Source of the DNA: a bacterium
GTDB lineage: Bacteria; Elusimicrobiota; Elusimicrobia; Elusimicrobiales; UBA9959
Direction: 5' to 3'
Assembly (NCBI GenBank): GCA_021812825.1
Contig: JAKAMO010000126.1
Coordinates: forward strand, 1-6,495
DNA length: 6,495 nucleotides
The notes under the pieces: generated by a model
Seen by the model: only the letters and a program-made list of their open reading frames with translations
The model's database searches: none
Told to the model about the DNA's origin: nothing
Shown: piece by piece, positions 1 to 6,495 of the stretch
Numbering within the stretch: the stretch's first letter is position 1
How the letters are laid out: the number at the start of each line of letters is the position of its first letter
Position numbers and translations under genes: made by a program

Positions 1-141
1 GAACTCGTCCAGCGCCAGGTGGAGGAACTGGCCAGGGTGGTATTTGTACGCCTTCTCGAGCGGGCGCAGCGTAACTACCCGGATGTCGGGTATGGGGTTC
101 TCTACCGAGACCACCTCGGACCTGTATTTCTTCACTATCAT
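1..141 (-). CDS. N-terminal fragment of a ferredoxin-reductase-type flavin oxidoreductase, probable partner of RfbH (RfbI/AscD/DdhD role)
   Basis: Only the first 47 residues lie in the window; the gene continues past the left edge. The start is an ATG at 141-139 inside the ATGA that also holds the rfbH stop, so it is probably translationally coupled to rfbH. I translated it by hand: it begins MIVKKYRSEVVSVEN and contains YHPGQFLHLAL at about residues 34-44. This resembles the first beta strands of the FAD-binding domain of ferredoxin-NADP reductase-like enzymes, where a PGQF/PGQY segment precedes the flavin-binding RxYS motif (not yet reached here). In Yersinia and Salmonella the RfbH-type dehydrase takes electrons from such a reductase (E3, called AscD, DdhD or RfbI), and the position directly after rfbH fits that role. 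Unlike those proteins, no plant-type [2Fe-2S] domain precedes the FAD domain. It could instead be another member of the family with an unrelated substrate. Confidence 0.72.
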   Translation of the reverse strand, partial: MIVKKYRSEVVSVENPIPDIRVVTLRPLEKAYKYHPGQFLHLALDEF

Positions 142-1442
142 TTCAGGTGCTTCCCCATGAATTCAGCGACGCAGTCCTCCACGTAGGCGAACATCTCCTC
201 GGTCATGCCGGGGAAGGTCCCGAGGAAGAACGTATTGTTCATGATGAAGTCCGTGACCGGGAGCTTTCCCTCGACGCGGCAGGGCCTGTCGATGAAGGCC
301 GGCTGCCGCAGAATGTTCCCCGCGAAGATGTTCCTGGTCTCTATCCGGCGCTCGTTCAGGAAGGTCACCAGCTCGTTGCGCGTGAAAGGAGCGTTCTCCC
401 TTACGGAAAGCACATAGGTGAACCAGGACGGCTCCGCGCCGGGGGTAGCCTCGGTGAGAATGAAATATTTCTCATAGGCCGAGAAGATCCTCTGGTAACG
501 CCTGAAATTCTCGCGCCTCCTGTTCCCGAACATTTCCAGCTTATCCATCTGCGCCGAGCCTATGGCCGCCTGCATGTCGGTCATCTTCAGGTTATAGCCT
601 ATCTCGGAGTAAACGTACTTGTGGTCGTAGCCGGCGGGCAGCGTGCCGAACTGCTGGGTGAACCGCTTGCCGCAGGTGTTGTTCTCCCCGCCGCCGCAGT
701 AGCAGTCGCGGCCCCAGTCGCGGAAAGACCGCACGATCTGCGCCAATTGCTCGTTATTGGTCACCACGGCGCCGCCTTCGCCGGTGGTGATGTGGTGGGC
801 CGGGTAAAAGGAGATCGTGGCTATATGCCCGAACGTCCCGGTGTATTTCCCCTTATAGAGGCTGCCGAAAGCGTCGCAGTTGTCCTCGATAAGCCAGAGG
901 TCGTGCTCTTTGACCACCTTCATCACGGCGTCCAGGTCGAAAGGGTTGCCGAGGGTATGCGCTATGAAGATAGCGCGGGTCTTAGGCGATACGGCCTTCT
1001 TGAGAGCCTCGACGTCTATGTTGTAGGTCGGCAGCGAGACGTCCACGAAGACCGGGATCAGCCCGTTCTGGAGTATCGGGGTGACGGTCGCGGGGAAACC
1101 CGCCGCCACGGTTATCACCTCGTCCCCGGGGACGAGCCTCTTCTTGCCCAGCTTCTTCGAGGTCAGGGCGGAAAGCGCCAGCAGGTTGGAGGACGAACCG
1201 GAATTGGTAAGGATGACGTTGTCCACGCCCAGGAAGTCGGCTATCTTCTCGGAAAAACTTTCGGCGTAGCGCCCTTCCGTCAGCCAGAAATCCAGCGAGG
1301 AATCCACCAGCGCCACCAGCTCTTTTTCGTCGAAGACCCTGCCCGCGTAGCGGACCGTGTCCTTTTCCCGGTTGAAAGGCTTGGCCGGGAAAGCGGCCGA
1401 GTGGTAGGCTTTCACGGCATTCAGAATCTCTTCACGTTTCAT
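138..1442 (-). CDS. rfbH: CDP-4-keto-6-deoxy-D-glucose 3-dehydrase (E1), [2Fe-2S] and PMP dependent
   Basis: This 434-residue protein of the DegT/DnrJ/EryC1/StrS aminotransferase fold has the features of the C-3 dehydrase that removes the 3-hydroxyl of CDP-4-keto-6-deoxyglucose, the key step toward 3,6-dideoxyhexoses. The lysine that would bind PLP in aminotransferases is replaced by histidine: the segment is SFYPAHHITTGEGGAV, with H216 at the lysine position, so PMP should be the working cofactor. The four [2Fe-2S] ligands follow the E1 spacing exactly: C189-X57-C247-X1-C249-X7-C257. D190 and Y213 match active-site residues known in Yersinia E1. Length is close to the roughly 437 residues of that enzyme. 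The ATG start is preceded by GAAGAGG at 1456-1450 with 7 bases of spacing. The stop overlaps the next gene's start by 4 bases. Function depends on an electron-donating reductase, and the next gene looks like one. Confidence 0.95.
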   Translation of the reverse strand: MKREEILNAVKAYHSAAFPAKPFNREKDTVRYAGRVFDEKELVALVDSSLDFWLTEGRYAESFSEKIADFLGVDNVILTNSGSSSNLLALSALTSKKLGKKRLVPGDEVITVAAGFPATVTPILQNGLIPVFVDVSLPTYNIDVEALKKAVSPKTRAIFIAHTLGNPFDLDAVMKVVKEHDLWLIEDNCDAFGSLYKGKYTGTFGHIATISFYPAHHITTGEGGAVVTNNEQLAQIVRSFRDWGRDCYCGGGENNTCGKRFTQQFGTLPAGYDHKYVYSEIGYNLKMTDMQAAIGSAQMDKLEMFGNRRRENFRRYQRIFSAYEKYFILTEATPGAEPSWFTYVLSVRENAPFTRNELVTFLNERRIETRNIFAGNILRQPAFIDRPCRVEGKLPVTDFIMNNTFFLGTFPGMTEEMFAYVEDCVAEFMGKHLK

Positions 1443-1494
1443 CAGGAGACCTCTTCACAAGTTTCAAGTTCCAGCTTCGATCGCCACGGGTCCG
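1443..1494 (-). other. 52-base rfbG-rfbH spacer
   Basis: This is the longest non-coding gap in the window. It is somewhat more A/T-rich than its surroundings and holds the rfbH ribosome binding site (GAAGAGG, 1456-1450) and a short direct repeat, CAAGTT-t-CAAGTT on the plus strand (1458-1470). I see no -35/-10 pair and no hairpin followed by a T-run, so it is most likely a plain intra-operon spacer. Confidence 0.5.
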
Positions 1495-2556
1495 CTAATC
1501 AGCGTAGTCCCGTATCTGCCCCAGGCAGACCTCGCGCAGGTTCTTGCCCGCCTGGTAGGCGCGGGTCCATTCCACTATTCTGTCCACGGCCTGGCCGACA
1601 TGCCAGCGCGGCTTCCAACCCAGCTCGCGGCGGGCCTTGGAGGAATCCAGCCGGAGGTAATGGGCCTCGTGCGGGTGACGGCCCTTGTCTATCACGTAGC
1701 CGGGGGCCTCGGGCCAATGGGAGAACATGCGCTCCGCTATCCACTCCACGTCCCTGGCGTCTCCGGCATCCGGTCCGAAGTTCCAGGCGGAGGCGTACCG
1801 CGGGCCGTGTTTATAAAGTTTCTCCGCCAGCATGAGATACCCCGAAAGCGGCTCCAGCACGTGCTGCCAGGGACGTATGGCGCGGGGACTGCGTATCAGC
1901 ACCCTCTCCCCCTTCAGCGCCGCGCGGATGATGTCCGGTATCAGCCTGTCCGCGGCCCAGTCGCCGCCGCCTATCACGTTGCCGGCCCTGGCGCTGGCAA
2001 GCGCCGTGCCGTGCTTCCGGAAATCCTTCGGGTTGAAGAAAGAACTGCGGTAGGCCGCGGTCACCAGCTCCGAACAGCCCTTCGACGAGGAATAAGGGTC
2101 GTAGCCGCCCATCGGCTCGTCCTCGCGGAACGGGCGGTTATGCTCGTTGTTCTCGTAGCACTTGTCGGTGGTGACGTTGACCACTGCCTTTACGCCGTGC
2201 GCCGCGCGCACGGCCTCCAGAAGGTTCACCGTGCCGATCACGTTGGTGGTGTAAGTGCCGGCGGGATCCCGGTAAGATTCCCGCACCAGCGGCTGAGCGG
2301 CCATGTGCAGCACTATCTCCGGCCTGGCGGCCAGCAGGGCCTTCTTCAGCTTCGCGGCGTCGCGCACGTCGCCGGTCACGGACTTCATGCGCCGGTCCAG
2401 CCGGCACAACTCGAAGAGGCTCGGCTTCGTGGGCGGCTTCAGGGCGTAGCCCGCGACCTTCGCGCCGAGCGAATCCAGCCAGACGGACAGCCAGGCGCCC
2501 TTGAAGCCCGTATGCCCGGTCAGAAAAACGCGCCGGCCGCGCCAGAACTCAGTCAT
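1495..2556 (-). CDS. rfbG: CDP-glucose 4,6-dehydratase
   Basis: This 353-residue extended short-chain dehydrogenase/reductase converts CDP-D-glucose to CDP-4-keto-6-deoxy-D-glucose using tightly bound NAD. The N-terminal Rossmann motif is GHTGFKG at residues 14-20, the form typical of this enzyme. The catalytic residues are visible as [10 protein letters not shown] (T130, D131, K132) and YSSSK (Y155, K159). Asp-Lys at 131-132, where RmlB-type dehydratases have Asp-Glu, supports CDP-glucose over dTDP-glucose as substrate. [17 protein letters not shown] at about 192-208 and [14 protein letters not shown] at about 228-241 are further family signatures. The frame stays open upstream to 2670, but those 38 extra residues are arginine-rich, unlike the family, and lie inside rfbF. 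The ATG at 2556 starts the recognisable protein and has a strong GGAGGG 6 bases before it. It overlaps the end of rfbF by 8 bases and is followed by rfbH, which uses its product. Confidence 0.94.
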   Translation of the reverse strand: MTEFWRGRRVFLTGHTGFKGAWLSVWLDSLGAKVAGYALKPPTKPSLFELCRLDRRMKSVTGDVRDAAKLKKALLAARPEIVLHMAAQPLVRESYRDPAGTYTTNVIGTVNLLEAVRAAHGVKAVVNVTTDKCYENNEHNRPFREDEPMGGYDPYSSSKGCSELVTAAYRSSFFNPKDFRKHGTALASARAGNVIGGGDWAADRLIPDIIRAALKGERVLIRSPRAIRPWQHVLEPLSGYLMLAEKLYKHGPRYASAWNFGPDAGDARDVEWIAERMFSHWPEAPGYVIDKGRHPHEAHYLRLDSSKARRELGWKPRWHVGQAVDRIVEWTRAYQAGKNLREVCLGQIRDYAD

Positions 2557-3328
2557 TCCAGACCCTCCACGGCGCGTCCCCGCCCTGCCAGAGTTTCTCG
2601 AGCTCCGTCTTGTCGCGCAGGGTATCCATGCACTTCCAGAAGCCCTTATGCGTATAAGCCGACAATTCACCGTCGGCGGCCAGGCCTTCCAGCGGAGCCC
2701 TTTCCCAGATGGTAGGATCGCCGTCCTTGATATAGCCGAATATCTCCGGCTCCAGCACGAAAAAGCCGCCGTTTATCCAGGCACCGTCGCCCTGCGGCTT
2801 CTCCTGGAAAGCCCGGACGGAACCGTTAGAGGCGATGTCCACCGCCCCGAAGCGCCCCAGCGGCTGTATCGCCGTCATCGTGGCGAGCTTGCCCTGCTTA
2901 CCGTGGAAAGCCAGCAGTTTCCTGATGTCCACGTCGGCCACCCCGTCGCCGTAGGTAAGCATGAAGGGCTTCTTCCCGACATAGTCCTGTACCCGCTTTA
3001 TGCGGCCGCCGGTCATGGTATTGAGCCCGGTGTCCACCATCGTCACCCTCCAGGGCTCGGCCTTGCAATGGTGCACCTCCATGCAGTTCTTCTTCATGTC
3101 GACGGTAACGTCGGCCTGGTGCAGGAAATAGTTGGCGAAGTACTCCTTGATCATGTAGCCCTTGTAGCCCAGGCACAAGATGAACTCGTTGAAACCGTAA
3201 TGTGAGTATATCTTCATGATATGCCAGAGCATCGGCCTTGTGCCTATTTCGGCCATCGGCTTAGGCTTGACATCGGTCTCCTCGCTCAGCCTAGTACCCA
3301 TCCCGCCCGCAAGTATCACTACTTTCAT
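2549..3328 (-). CDS. rfbF: Glucose-1-phosphate cytidylyltransferase
   Basis: This enzyme joins CTP and alpha-D-glucose-1-phosphate to give CDP-glucose, the committed first step of the CDP-dideoxyhexose route. The 259-residue length matches the Salmonella enzyme (about 257). The N-terminal nucleotidyltransferase signature LAGGMGTRL is at residues 6-14, followed by [14 protein letters not shown] (16-29) and [16 protein letters not shown] (31-46), a run diagnostic of RfbF as against other sugar-phosphate nucleotidylyltransferases. [11 protein letters not shown] at 124-134 carries the metal-binding aspartates, EKP is at 176-178, NGGFFV at 186-191, and [10 protein letters not shown] at 231-240 near the C-terminus. 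The ATG lies in an ATGA shared with the fcl stop. A GGGAGG at 3344-3339 sits 10 bases upstream, slightly far but usable. It is followed by rfbG with an 8-base overlap. Confidence 0.95.
   Translation of the reverse strand: MKVVILAGGMGTRLSEETDVKPKPMAEIGTRPMLWHIMKIYSHYGFNEFILCLGYKGYMIKEYFANYFLHQADVTVDMKKNCMEVHHCKAEPWRVTMVDTGLNTMTGGRIKRVQDYVGKKPFMLTYGDGVADVDIRKLLAFHGKQGKLATMTAIQPLGRFGAVDIASNGSVRAFQEKPQGDGAWINGGFFVLEPEIFGYIKDGDPTIWERAPLEGLAADGELSAYTHKGFWKCMDTLRDKTELEKLWQGGDAPWRVWND
2563..2568 (-). promoter_or_regulatory. Shine-Dalgarno site that fixes the rfbG start
   Basis: GGAGGG on the minus strand lies 6 bases before the ATG at 2556-2554, inside the last codons of rfbF. It decides for this ATG against the longer open frame that would begin at 2670. 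Its position suggests that ribosomes finishing rfbF can restart directly on rfbG. Confidence 0.75.
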
Positions 3329-4410
3329 GGTTGCACAGCCTCCCTGTCCACGGTCTTCCCGGTATAGCGTTCGTACTCGCGCCTTACTCCTTCCTGCAAG
3401 CTCACCCTGGCCTTCCAGCCGAGGGCGGCCATCCTGGAAACGTCCAGCAGCTTCTTGGGCGTGCCGTCTGGCTTGCTCCTATCGTAATCTATAGCACCGG
3501 CGAACCCCACCGCGCCGCGTATCAGGGCGGCCAGGTCCTTGAGCTGTATGTCCACTCCGGTGCCTATGTTGACCACCTCGCCTATGTCCTTGTAATCGCA
3601 GCTGTCCATAAGGAACGCGCAGGCGTCGGCCATATCGTCGACGTAGAGGAACTCGCGGTAGACGGAGCCGGTGCCCCAGAGCTTCACGGCGGCGGCTGTC
3701 ACGCCCAGCCCGGCCAGGACCTCCGTTACCTCTTTATCGCAGGCGCCCCTCAGCTTTGCGTCCAGGCCGAAGCCTACCGGCCGCGAGGCTAGGTCCTTCT
3801 TCACCCCCGGCATATCCCCCTCAGCAAGCAGCTTCGCCAAGTGGAATTTACGCAGCATGGCCGGCAGCACGTGGGCCGTCTCGAGGTTGTAGTTATCCCC
3901 GGGCCCGTACATATTGGTGGGCATGACCGAGATATAGTTGGTCCCGTACTGCTCGTTGTAATAGCGGCAGAGCTTCAGCGCCGTTATCTTGGCCACGGCG
4001 TACGGCTCGTTGGTCGGCTCCAGCGCGCCGGCCAGCAGCGCGTCCTCGCGCATGGGCTGCGGGGCCAGCTTCGGGTAGATGCAGGAGGAGCCCAGATTGA
4101 GCAGCTTCTTCACGCCGTTCCTGTAGGCGGCGTGTATGACGTTCATCGCTATGGCCAGGTTGTCGTAGATGAACTCGGCCTTGTAGGTGTTGTTGGCTAG
4201 TATGCCTCCCACCCTGGCCGCGGCGATAAAGACCTGCTCCGGCTTATGCCTGGCCATGAAAACCTCTGTGTCGGCCTGGCGGCGCAGGTCCAGCTCCCCG
4301 ACGTCGGCCGCCACCAGCTTCCTGTTATTATCGGTCGAAAGCCGTCGGTACAGGGCCGAGCCTACAAGCCCGGTATGCCCAGCCACGTAAGTTACGGTCT
4401 TATTCCCCAT
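3325..4410 (-). CDS. fcl: GDP-L-fucose synthase (GDP-4-keto-6-deoxymannose 3,5-epimerase/4-reductase), long form
   Basis: This enzyme epimerises GDP-4-keto-6-deoxy-D-mannose at C3 and C5 and reduces C4 with NADPH to give GDP-L-fucose. It is an extended short-chain dehydrogenase with GHTGLVG at residues 11-17, [17 protein letters not shown] at 107-123, [11 protein letters not shown] at 131-141 and [13 protein letters not shown] at 161-173. Residues matching the E. coli catalytic set are present at an offset of one: S108, C110, Y137, K141 and H180. At 361 residues it is about 40 longer than the E. coli enzyme (321). The extra length is a charged insert between LRKFH (about 186-190) and the conserved [17 protein letters not shown] (243-259). 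The same kind of insert is familiar from Bacteroidetes-type Fcl proteins. The ATG is preceded by GGAG at 4423-4420 with 9 bases of spacing, 18 bases after the manC stop. Its last four bases overlap rfbF. Confidence 0.95.
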   Translation of the reverse strand: MGNKTVTYVAGHTGLVGSALYRRLSTDNNRKLVAADVGELDLRRQADTEVFMARHKPEQVFIAAARVGGILANNTYKAEFIYDNLAIAMNVIHAAYRNGVKKLLNLGSSCIYPKLAPQPMREDALLAGALEPTNEPYAVAKITALKLCRYYNEQYGTNYISVMPTNMYGPGDNYNLETAHVLPAMLRKFHLAKLLAEGDMPGVKKDLASRPVGFGLDAKLRGACDKEVTEVLAGLGVTAAAVKLWGTGSVYREFLYVDDMADACAFLMDSCDYKDIGEVVNIGTGVDIQLKDLAALIRGAVGFAGAIDYDRSKPDGTPKKLLDVSRMAALGWKARVSLQEGVRREYERYTGKTVDREAVQP

Positions 4411-4428
4411 CGCTGTTATCTCCGCCCT

Positions 4429-5826
4429 TTATTTCTTCTTCGTGCCGCGGCCGTAGATATCACTGAAGCGCACTATATCGTCCTCGCCCACGTACTCGCC
4501 GTTCTGCACCTCTATCATCTCGAGCGGCACCTTGCCGGGGTTCTCCAGGCGGTGCCCGGTGCCCTGCGGCACGTAGGTGCTCTCGTTCTCGTGCACGAGC
4601 GACGTGGTCTTGCCTATGGTCACCCTGGCGGTGCCCTTCACGATTATCCAGTGCTCGCTCCTGTGGTAATGCAGCTGGTGGCTCACTTTCTGCTCCGGCT
4701 TGAGCACTATGCGCTTTATCTTGTAGCGCGGGCCCTCCTCCAGCACCACGAAGTAGCCCCACGGGCGGTAGACCGTCAGGTGGTCCACGCCTTCCTTGCG
4801 CTTGTTCTTTTTCAGGACGTCCACCACTTCCTTGACGCGCTGGGCCTGGCCGCGCCTGGCTATCAGCAGCGCGTCGGCGGTATCCACGATGATCAGGTCC
4901 TTTAGGCCTATCGTAGAGATAAGGCGCTTCTCCCCCATCACTATGGTCTTCTTCGTGTCCAGCGCCAGCACGTCGCCTATCTTCACGTTCCCCTCGGCGT
5001 CAGGCTTTATGACCTCCGGCAGGGAGTCCCAGGAACCCACGTCTGACCAGAGCAGGTCTATAGGCAGCACCGCCGCCTTTTTGGACTTTTCCATCACCGC
5101 GTAGTCTATCGAGATGGACGGCATGTCCTTGAAGGTCTCCGTCATCTTCGCCAGGGTCAGCGGCATGCGGCGGCTTATCTCCGGGGCATAGGCTTTAAAC
5201 TCGGAAAGCATGGTGTCTATCGTAAAGGCGAACATGCCCGAGTTCCAGTAATAGTCCCCCGCCTTCAGGTATTTTTCCGCCGTCCTATGGTCGGGCTTCT
5301 CGGCGAACTTGGCCACCTGGAACACGCCGCCCTTCTTCGCGCCGCGGCGTATATAGCCGTAGCCCGTCTCGGGCCGGTCCGGCTTCACGCCGAAAGTCAC
5401 TATAGAACCCGCCTTGGCGGCGGCTTCGGCCTGCCTGGAGTATCTGGCGAACTTCTCCACCGGCTCTATGATGTGGTCGGACGGGCAGATGAAGATCACC
5501 TCGTCCTTGCGGCTCCTGAGCTTCTCCAGGCAGTAACGCAGCACCAGCGCTATCGCGGGAGCGGTGTTGCGGCCTATGGGTTCCAGTATCACGTTCTCCG
5601 CTATGTCCGGCGAGACGGCCTTGAGGTCCTCCTGCACGTGGAAGCGGTAGTTCTCGTTGGTAATAACGAAGATGTCCTTCAGCGGCACCATGGCGGAAAG
5701 CCGCTCCACCGTCTGGCAGAGCAGCGACTTGCCGCCGTTGAGCTTTATGAACTGCTTGGGCATGCCGTAGCGCGAGACCGGCCACAGCCTGGTGCCGGAC
5801 CCGCCGGCGAGTATTATCGCTTTCAT
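4429..5826 (-). CDS. manC: Mannose-1-phosphate guanylyltransferase / mannose-6-phosphate isomerase (type II, bifunctional)
   Basis: The N-terminal domain joins GTP and mannose-1-phosphate to give GDP-mannose; the C-terminal cupin domain of this family interconverts fructose-6-phosphate and mannose-6-phosphate. Signatures in order are LAGGSGTRLWPVSR (6-19) with PKQF (23-26), GRNTAPA (85-91), CPSDHI (114-119), FAEKP (174-178), YYWNSGMF (192-199) and WSDVGSW (260-266). The cupin part begins near RPWGYF (354-359) and includes QLHYHRSEHW (384-393), whose H386, H388 and E391 are likely metal ligands with H425, and ends with GEYVGEDDIVRFSDIYGR (443-460). Length, 465 residues, is normal for the two-domain form. 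The ATG overlaps the gmd stop as ATGA and has AAGGTGG 4 bases upstream. It supplies the substrate for Gmd. Phosphomannomutase, needed between the two activities, is not in the window. Confidence 0.96.
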   Translation of the reverse strand: MKAIILAGGSGTRLWPVSRYGMPKQFIKLNGGKSLLCQTVERLSAMVPLKDIFVITNENYRFHVQEDLKAVSPDIAENVILEPIGRNTAPAIALVLRYCLEKLRSRKDEVIFICPSDHIIEPVEKFARYSRQAEAAAKAGSIVTFGVKPDRPETGYGYIRRGAKKGGVFQVAKFAEKPDHRTAEKYLKAGDYYWNSGMFAFTIDTMLSEFKAYAPEISRRMPLTLAKMTETFKDMPSISIDYAVMEKSKKAAVLPIDLLWSDVGSWDSLPEVIKPDAEGNVKIGDVLALDTKKTIVMGEKRLISTIGLKDLIIVDTADALLIARRGQAQRVKEVVDVLKKNKRKEGVDHLTVYRPWGYFVVLEEGPRYKIKRIVLKPEQKVSHQLHYHRSEHWIIVKGTARVTIGKTTSLVHENESTYVPQGTGHRLENPGKVPLEMIEVQNGEYVGEDDIVRFSDIYGRGTKKK

Positions 5827-6495
5827 AGTTCCACCTTCGCGCCCTCCAGGCGCCTAAGTTCGGCGTCCACCATTATGGGCGCCAGGTCCCCAAATTTAGT
5901 CTTAGCTTCCCAGCCCAGCACCCGGCGGGCCTTTGAGGCGTCGCCCACCAGTTCCTTCACGTCGGCCGGGCGGTAGAATTCCTTAGAGACCTCCACGCGC
6001 ACCTTGCCGGCGGCGTCCACGCCCTTCTCGTCCAGGCCCTTCCCCTTCCATTCCAGCGGCAGGCCCGCCGCCGCGAAGGCCCGGGAGATAAATTCCCTCA
6101 CCGGGTGCACCTCGCCGGTGGCGAGTATATAATCGTCGGGCTTCTCCTGCTGGAGTATGCGCCACATGCCCTCCACGTATTCCCGGGCGTAGCCCCAGTC
6201 GCGCAGGGCGTCCAGATTGCCCACGGCCACCTTCTCTTGGAGGCCCTTCTTTATGCGCGCGGCGGCCGCGGCTATCTTGCGCGTGACGAACTCCTCCCCG
6301 CGCAGCGGGCTCTCGTGGTTGAACAGTATGCCGTTGCAGGCGTAAAGGCCCTGCGCCTGGCGGAAGTTCACGGTTATCCAGTGGGCGTAGAGCTTGCTGA
6401 CGGCGTAGGGGCTCTTGGGGTAGAAATCGGTGGTCTCGTTCTTCTGCGCGCTGCCGGTGCTGCCGAACAGCTCGGCGGTGCTGGCCTGGAAGAAC
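5823..6495 (-). CDS. gmd: GDP-mannose 4,6-dehydratase, C-terminal part (5' end outside window)
   Basis: The visible part is 223 complete codons, from 6494 down to the TGA at 5825-5823; the start lies beyond the right edge. A GTG at 6371 could be mistaken for a start, but the frame is open and clearly homologous all the way to the edge. Numbering visible residues, the catalytic Thr and Glu are T6 and E8 in QASTAELFG, and the Tyr-Lys pair is Y30 and K34 in SPYAVSKLYAHW. The 24-residue Thr-to-Tyr spacing equals that of E. coli Gmd (T132, Y156), so about 126 N-terminal residues, including the NADP-binding glycine motif, are missing. Also diagnostic are ACNGILFNHESPLRGEEFVTRK, split here as ACNGILFNHESP and RGEEFVTRK, then GNLDALRDWGYAREYVEGMW and YRPADVKELVGDASKA. 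The enzyme makes GDP-4-keto-6-deoxymannose, the substrate of Fcl two genes downstream. The stop overlaps the manC start by 4 bases. Confidence 0.96.
   Translation of the reverse strand, partial: FFQASTAELFGSTGSAQKNETTDFYPKSPYAVSKLYAHWITVNFRQAQGLYACNGILFNHESPLRGEEFVTRKIAAAAARIKKGLQEKVAVGNLDALRDWGYAREYVEGMWRILQQEKPDDYILATGEVHPVREFISRAFAAAGLPLEWKGKGLDEKGVDAAGKVRVEVSKEFYRPADVKELVGDASKARRVLGWEAKTKFGDLAPIMVDAELRRLEGAKVEL

Noticed and set aside
138..1442. rfbH as a sugar aminotransferase of the DegT family
   Set aside because: The PLP-binding lysine is replaced by H216 and the four cysteine ligands of the E1 iron-sulfur cluster are all present, so a dehydrase is far more likely.
1458..1470. Direct repeat CAAGTT-t-CAAGTT in the rfbG-rfbH spacer as a possible operator
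   Set aside because: Two six-base copies in a short, A/T-richer spacer can arise by chance, and there is no promoter nearby for a regulator to act on.
1443..1494. Possible internal promoter or terminator in the longest gap
   Set aside because: I see no plausible -10/-35 pair and no GC-rich hairpin followed by a T-run on the minus strand.
147..1835. A 562-codon open frame on the plus strand, antisense to rfbH and part of rfbG, with similar long plus-strand frames at 1600-2715, 2501-3205, 4246-4905 and 5287-5976
   Set aside because: They lie opposite well-supported genes, their translations are rich in Arg, Gly, Val and His with no family motif, and the first crosses the rfbG-rfbH boundary without regard to gene limits. 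Long antisense frames are expected in GC-rich coding DNA.
2557..2670. Upstream extension of rfbG by 38 residues
   Set aside because: The extra residues are arginine-rich and unlike the family, they overlap rfbF coding sequence, and a strong ribosome binding site sits just before the ATG at 2556.
5823..6371. A 182-residue gene starting with GTG at 6371
   Set aside because: The same frame continues to the right edge with clear Gmd residues, including the catalytic Thr, Glu, Tyr and Lys upstream of this GTG. It is an internal valine codon of a gmd cut by the window edge.

Overview
The window is a fragment of a surface-polysaccharide (O-antigen or capsule type) gene cluster, read entirely from the minus strand. 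It carries two complete or near-complete nucleotide-sugar routes placed end to end. In transcription order, from the right edge to the left, the genes are: gmd (5' end outside the window), manC, fcl, rfbF, rfbG, rfbH, and the first 47 codons of a flavin reductase that runs off the left edge.

The first three genes make GDP-L-fucose. ManC, with its C-terminal isomerase domain, supplies GDP-mannose; Gmd dehydrates it to GDP-4-keto-6-deoxymannose; Fcl epimerises and reduces this to GDP-L-fucose. The next three genes start the CDP-3,6-dideoxyhexose route. RfbF makes CDP-glucose, RfbG makes CDP-4-keto-6-deoxyglucose, and RfbH is the iron-sulfur, PMP-dependent C-3 dehydrase. The cut-off reductase is the expected electron-donating partner of RfbH. 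The enzyme that would decide the final sugar (paratose, abequose, tyvelose, ascarylose or a branched derivative) is not in view. Phosphomannomutase, glycosyltransferases, Wzx and Wzy are also absent.

The genes are packed tightly. There are ATGA overlaps at gmd/manC, fcl/rfbF and rfbH/reductase, an 8-base overlap at rfbF/rfbG, and gaps of only 18 bases (manC/fcl) and 52 bases (rfbG/rfbH). I see no promoter, terminator, RNA gene, mobile element, repeat array or CRISPR. The layout suggests one transcript with translational coupling.

The organism is a bacterium with roughly 60% G+C (estimated by eye from a few lines) and Shine-Dalgarno motifs before most genes. It uses ATA for isoleucine freely despite the high G+C, which is unlike Enterobacteriaceae or Pseudomonas. 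Fcl is the long form that I associate with Bacteroidetes and other non-proteobacterial lineages. An uncultured lineage is plausible, but I cannot assign a phylum. Every gene belongs to a known family, so I see no undescribed system. The points of interest are the missing N-terminal ferredoxin domain in the reductase, its position last in the cassette, and the Fcl insertion.
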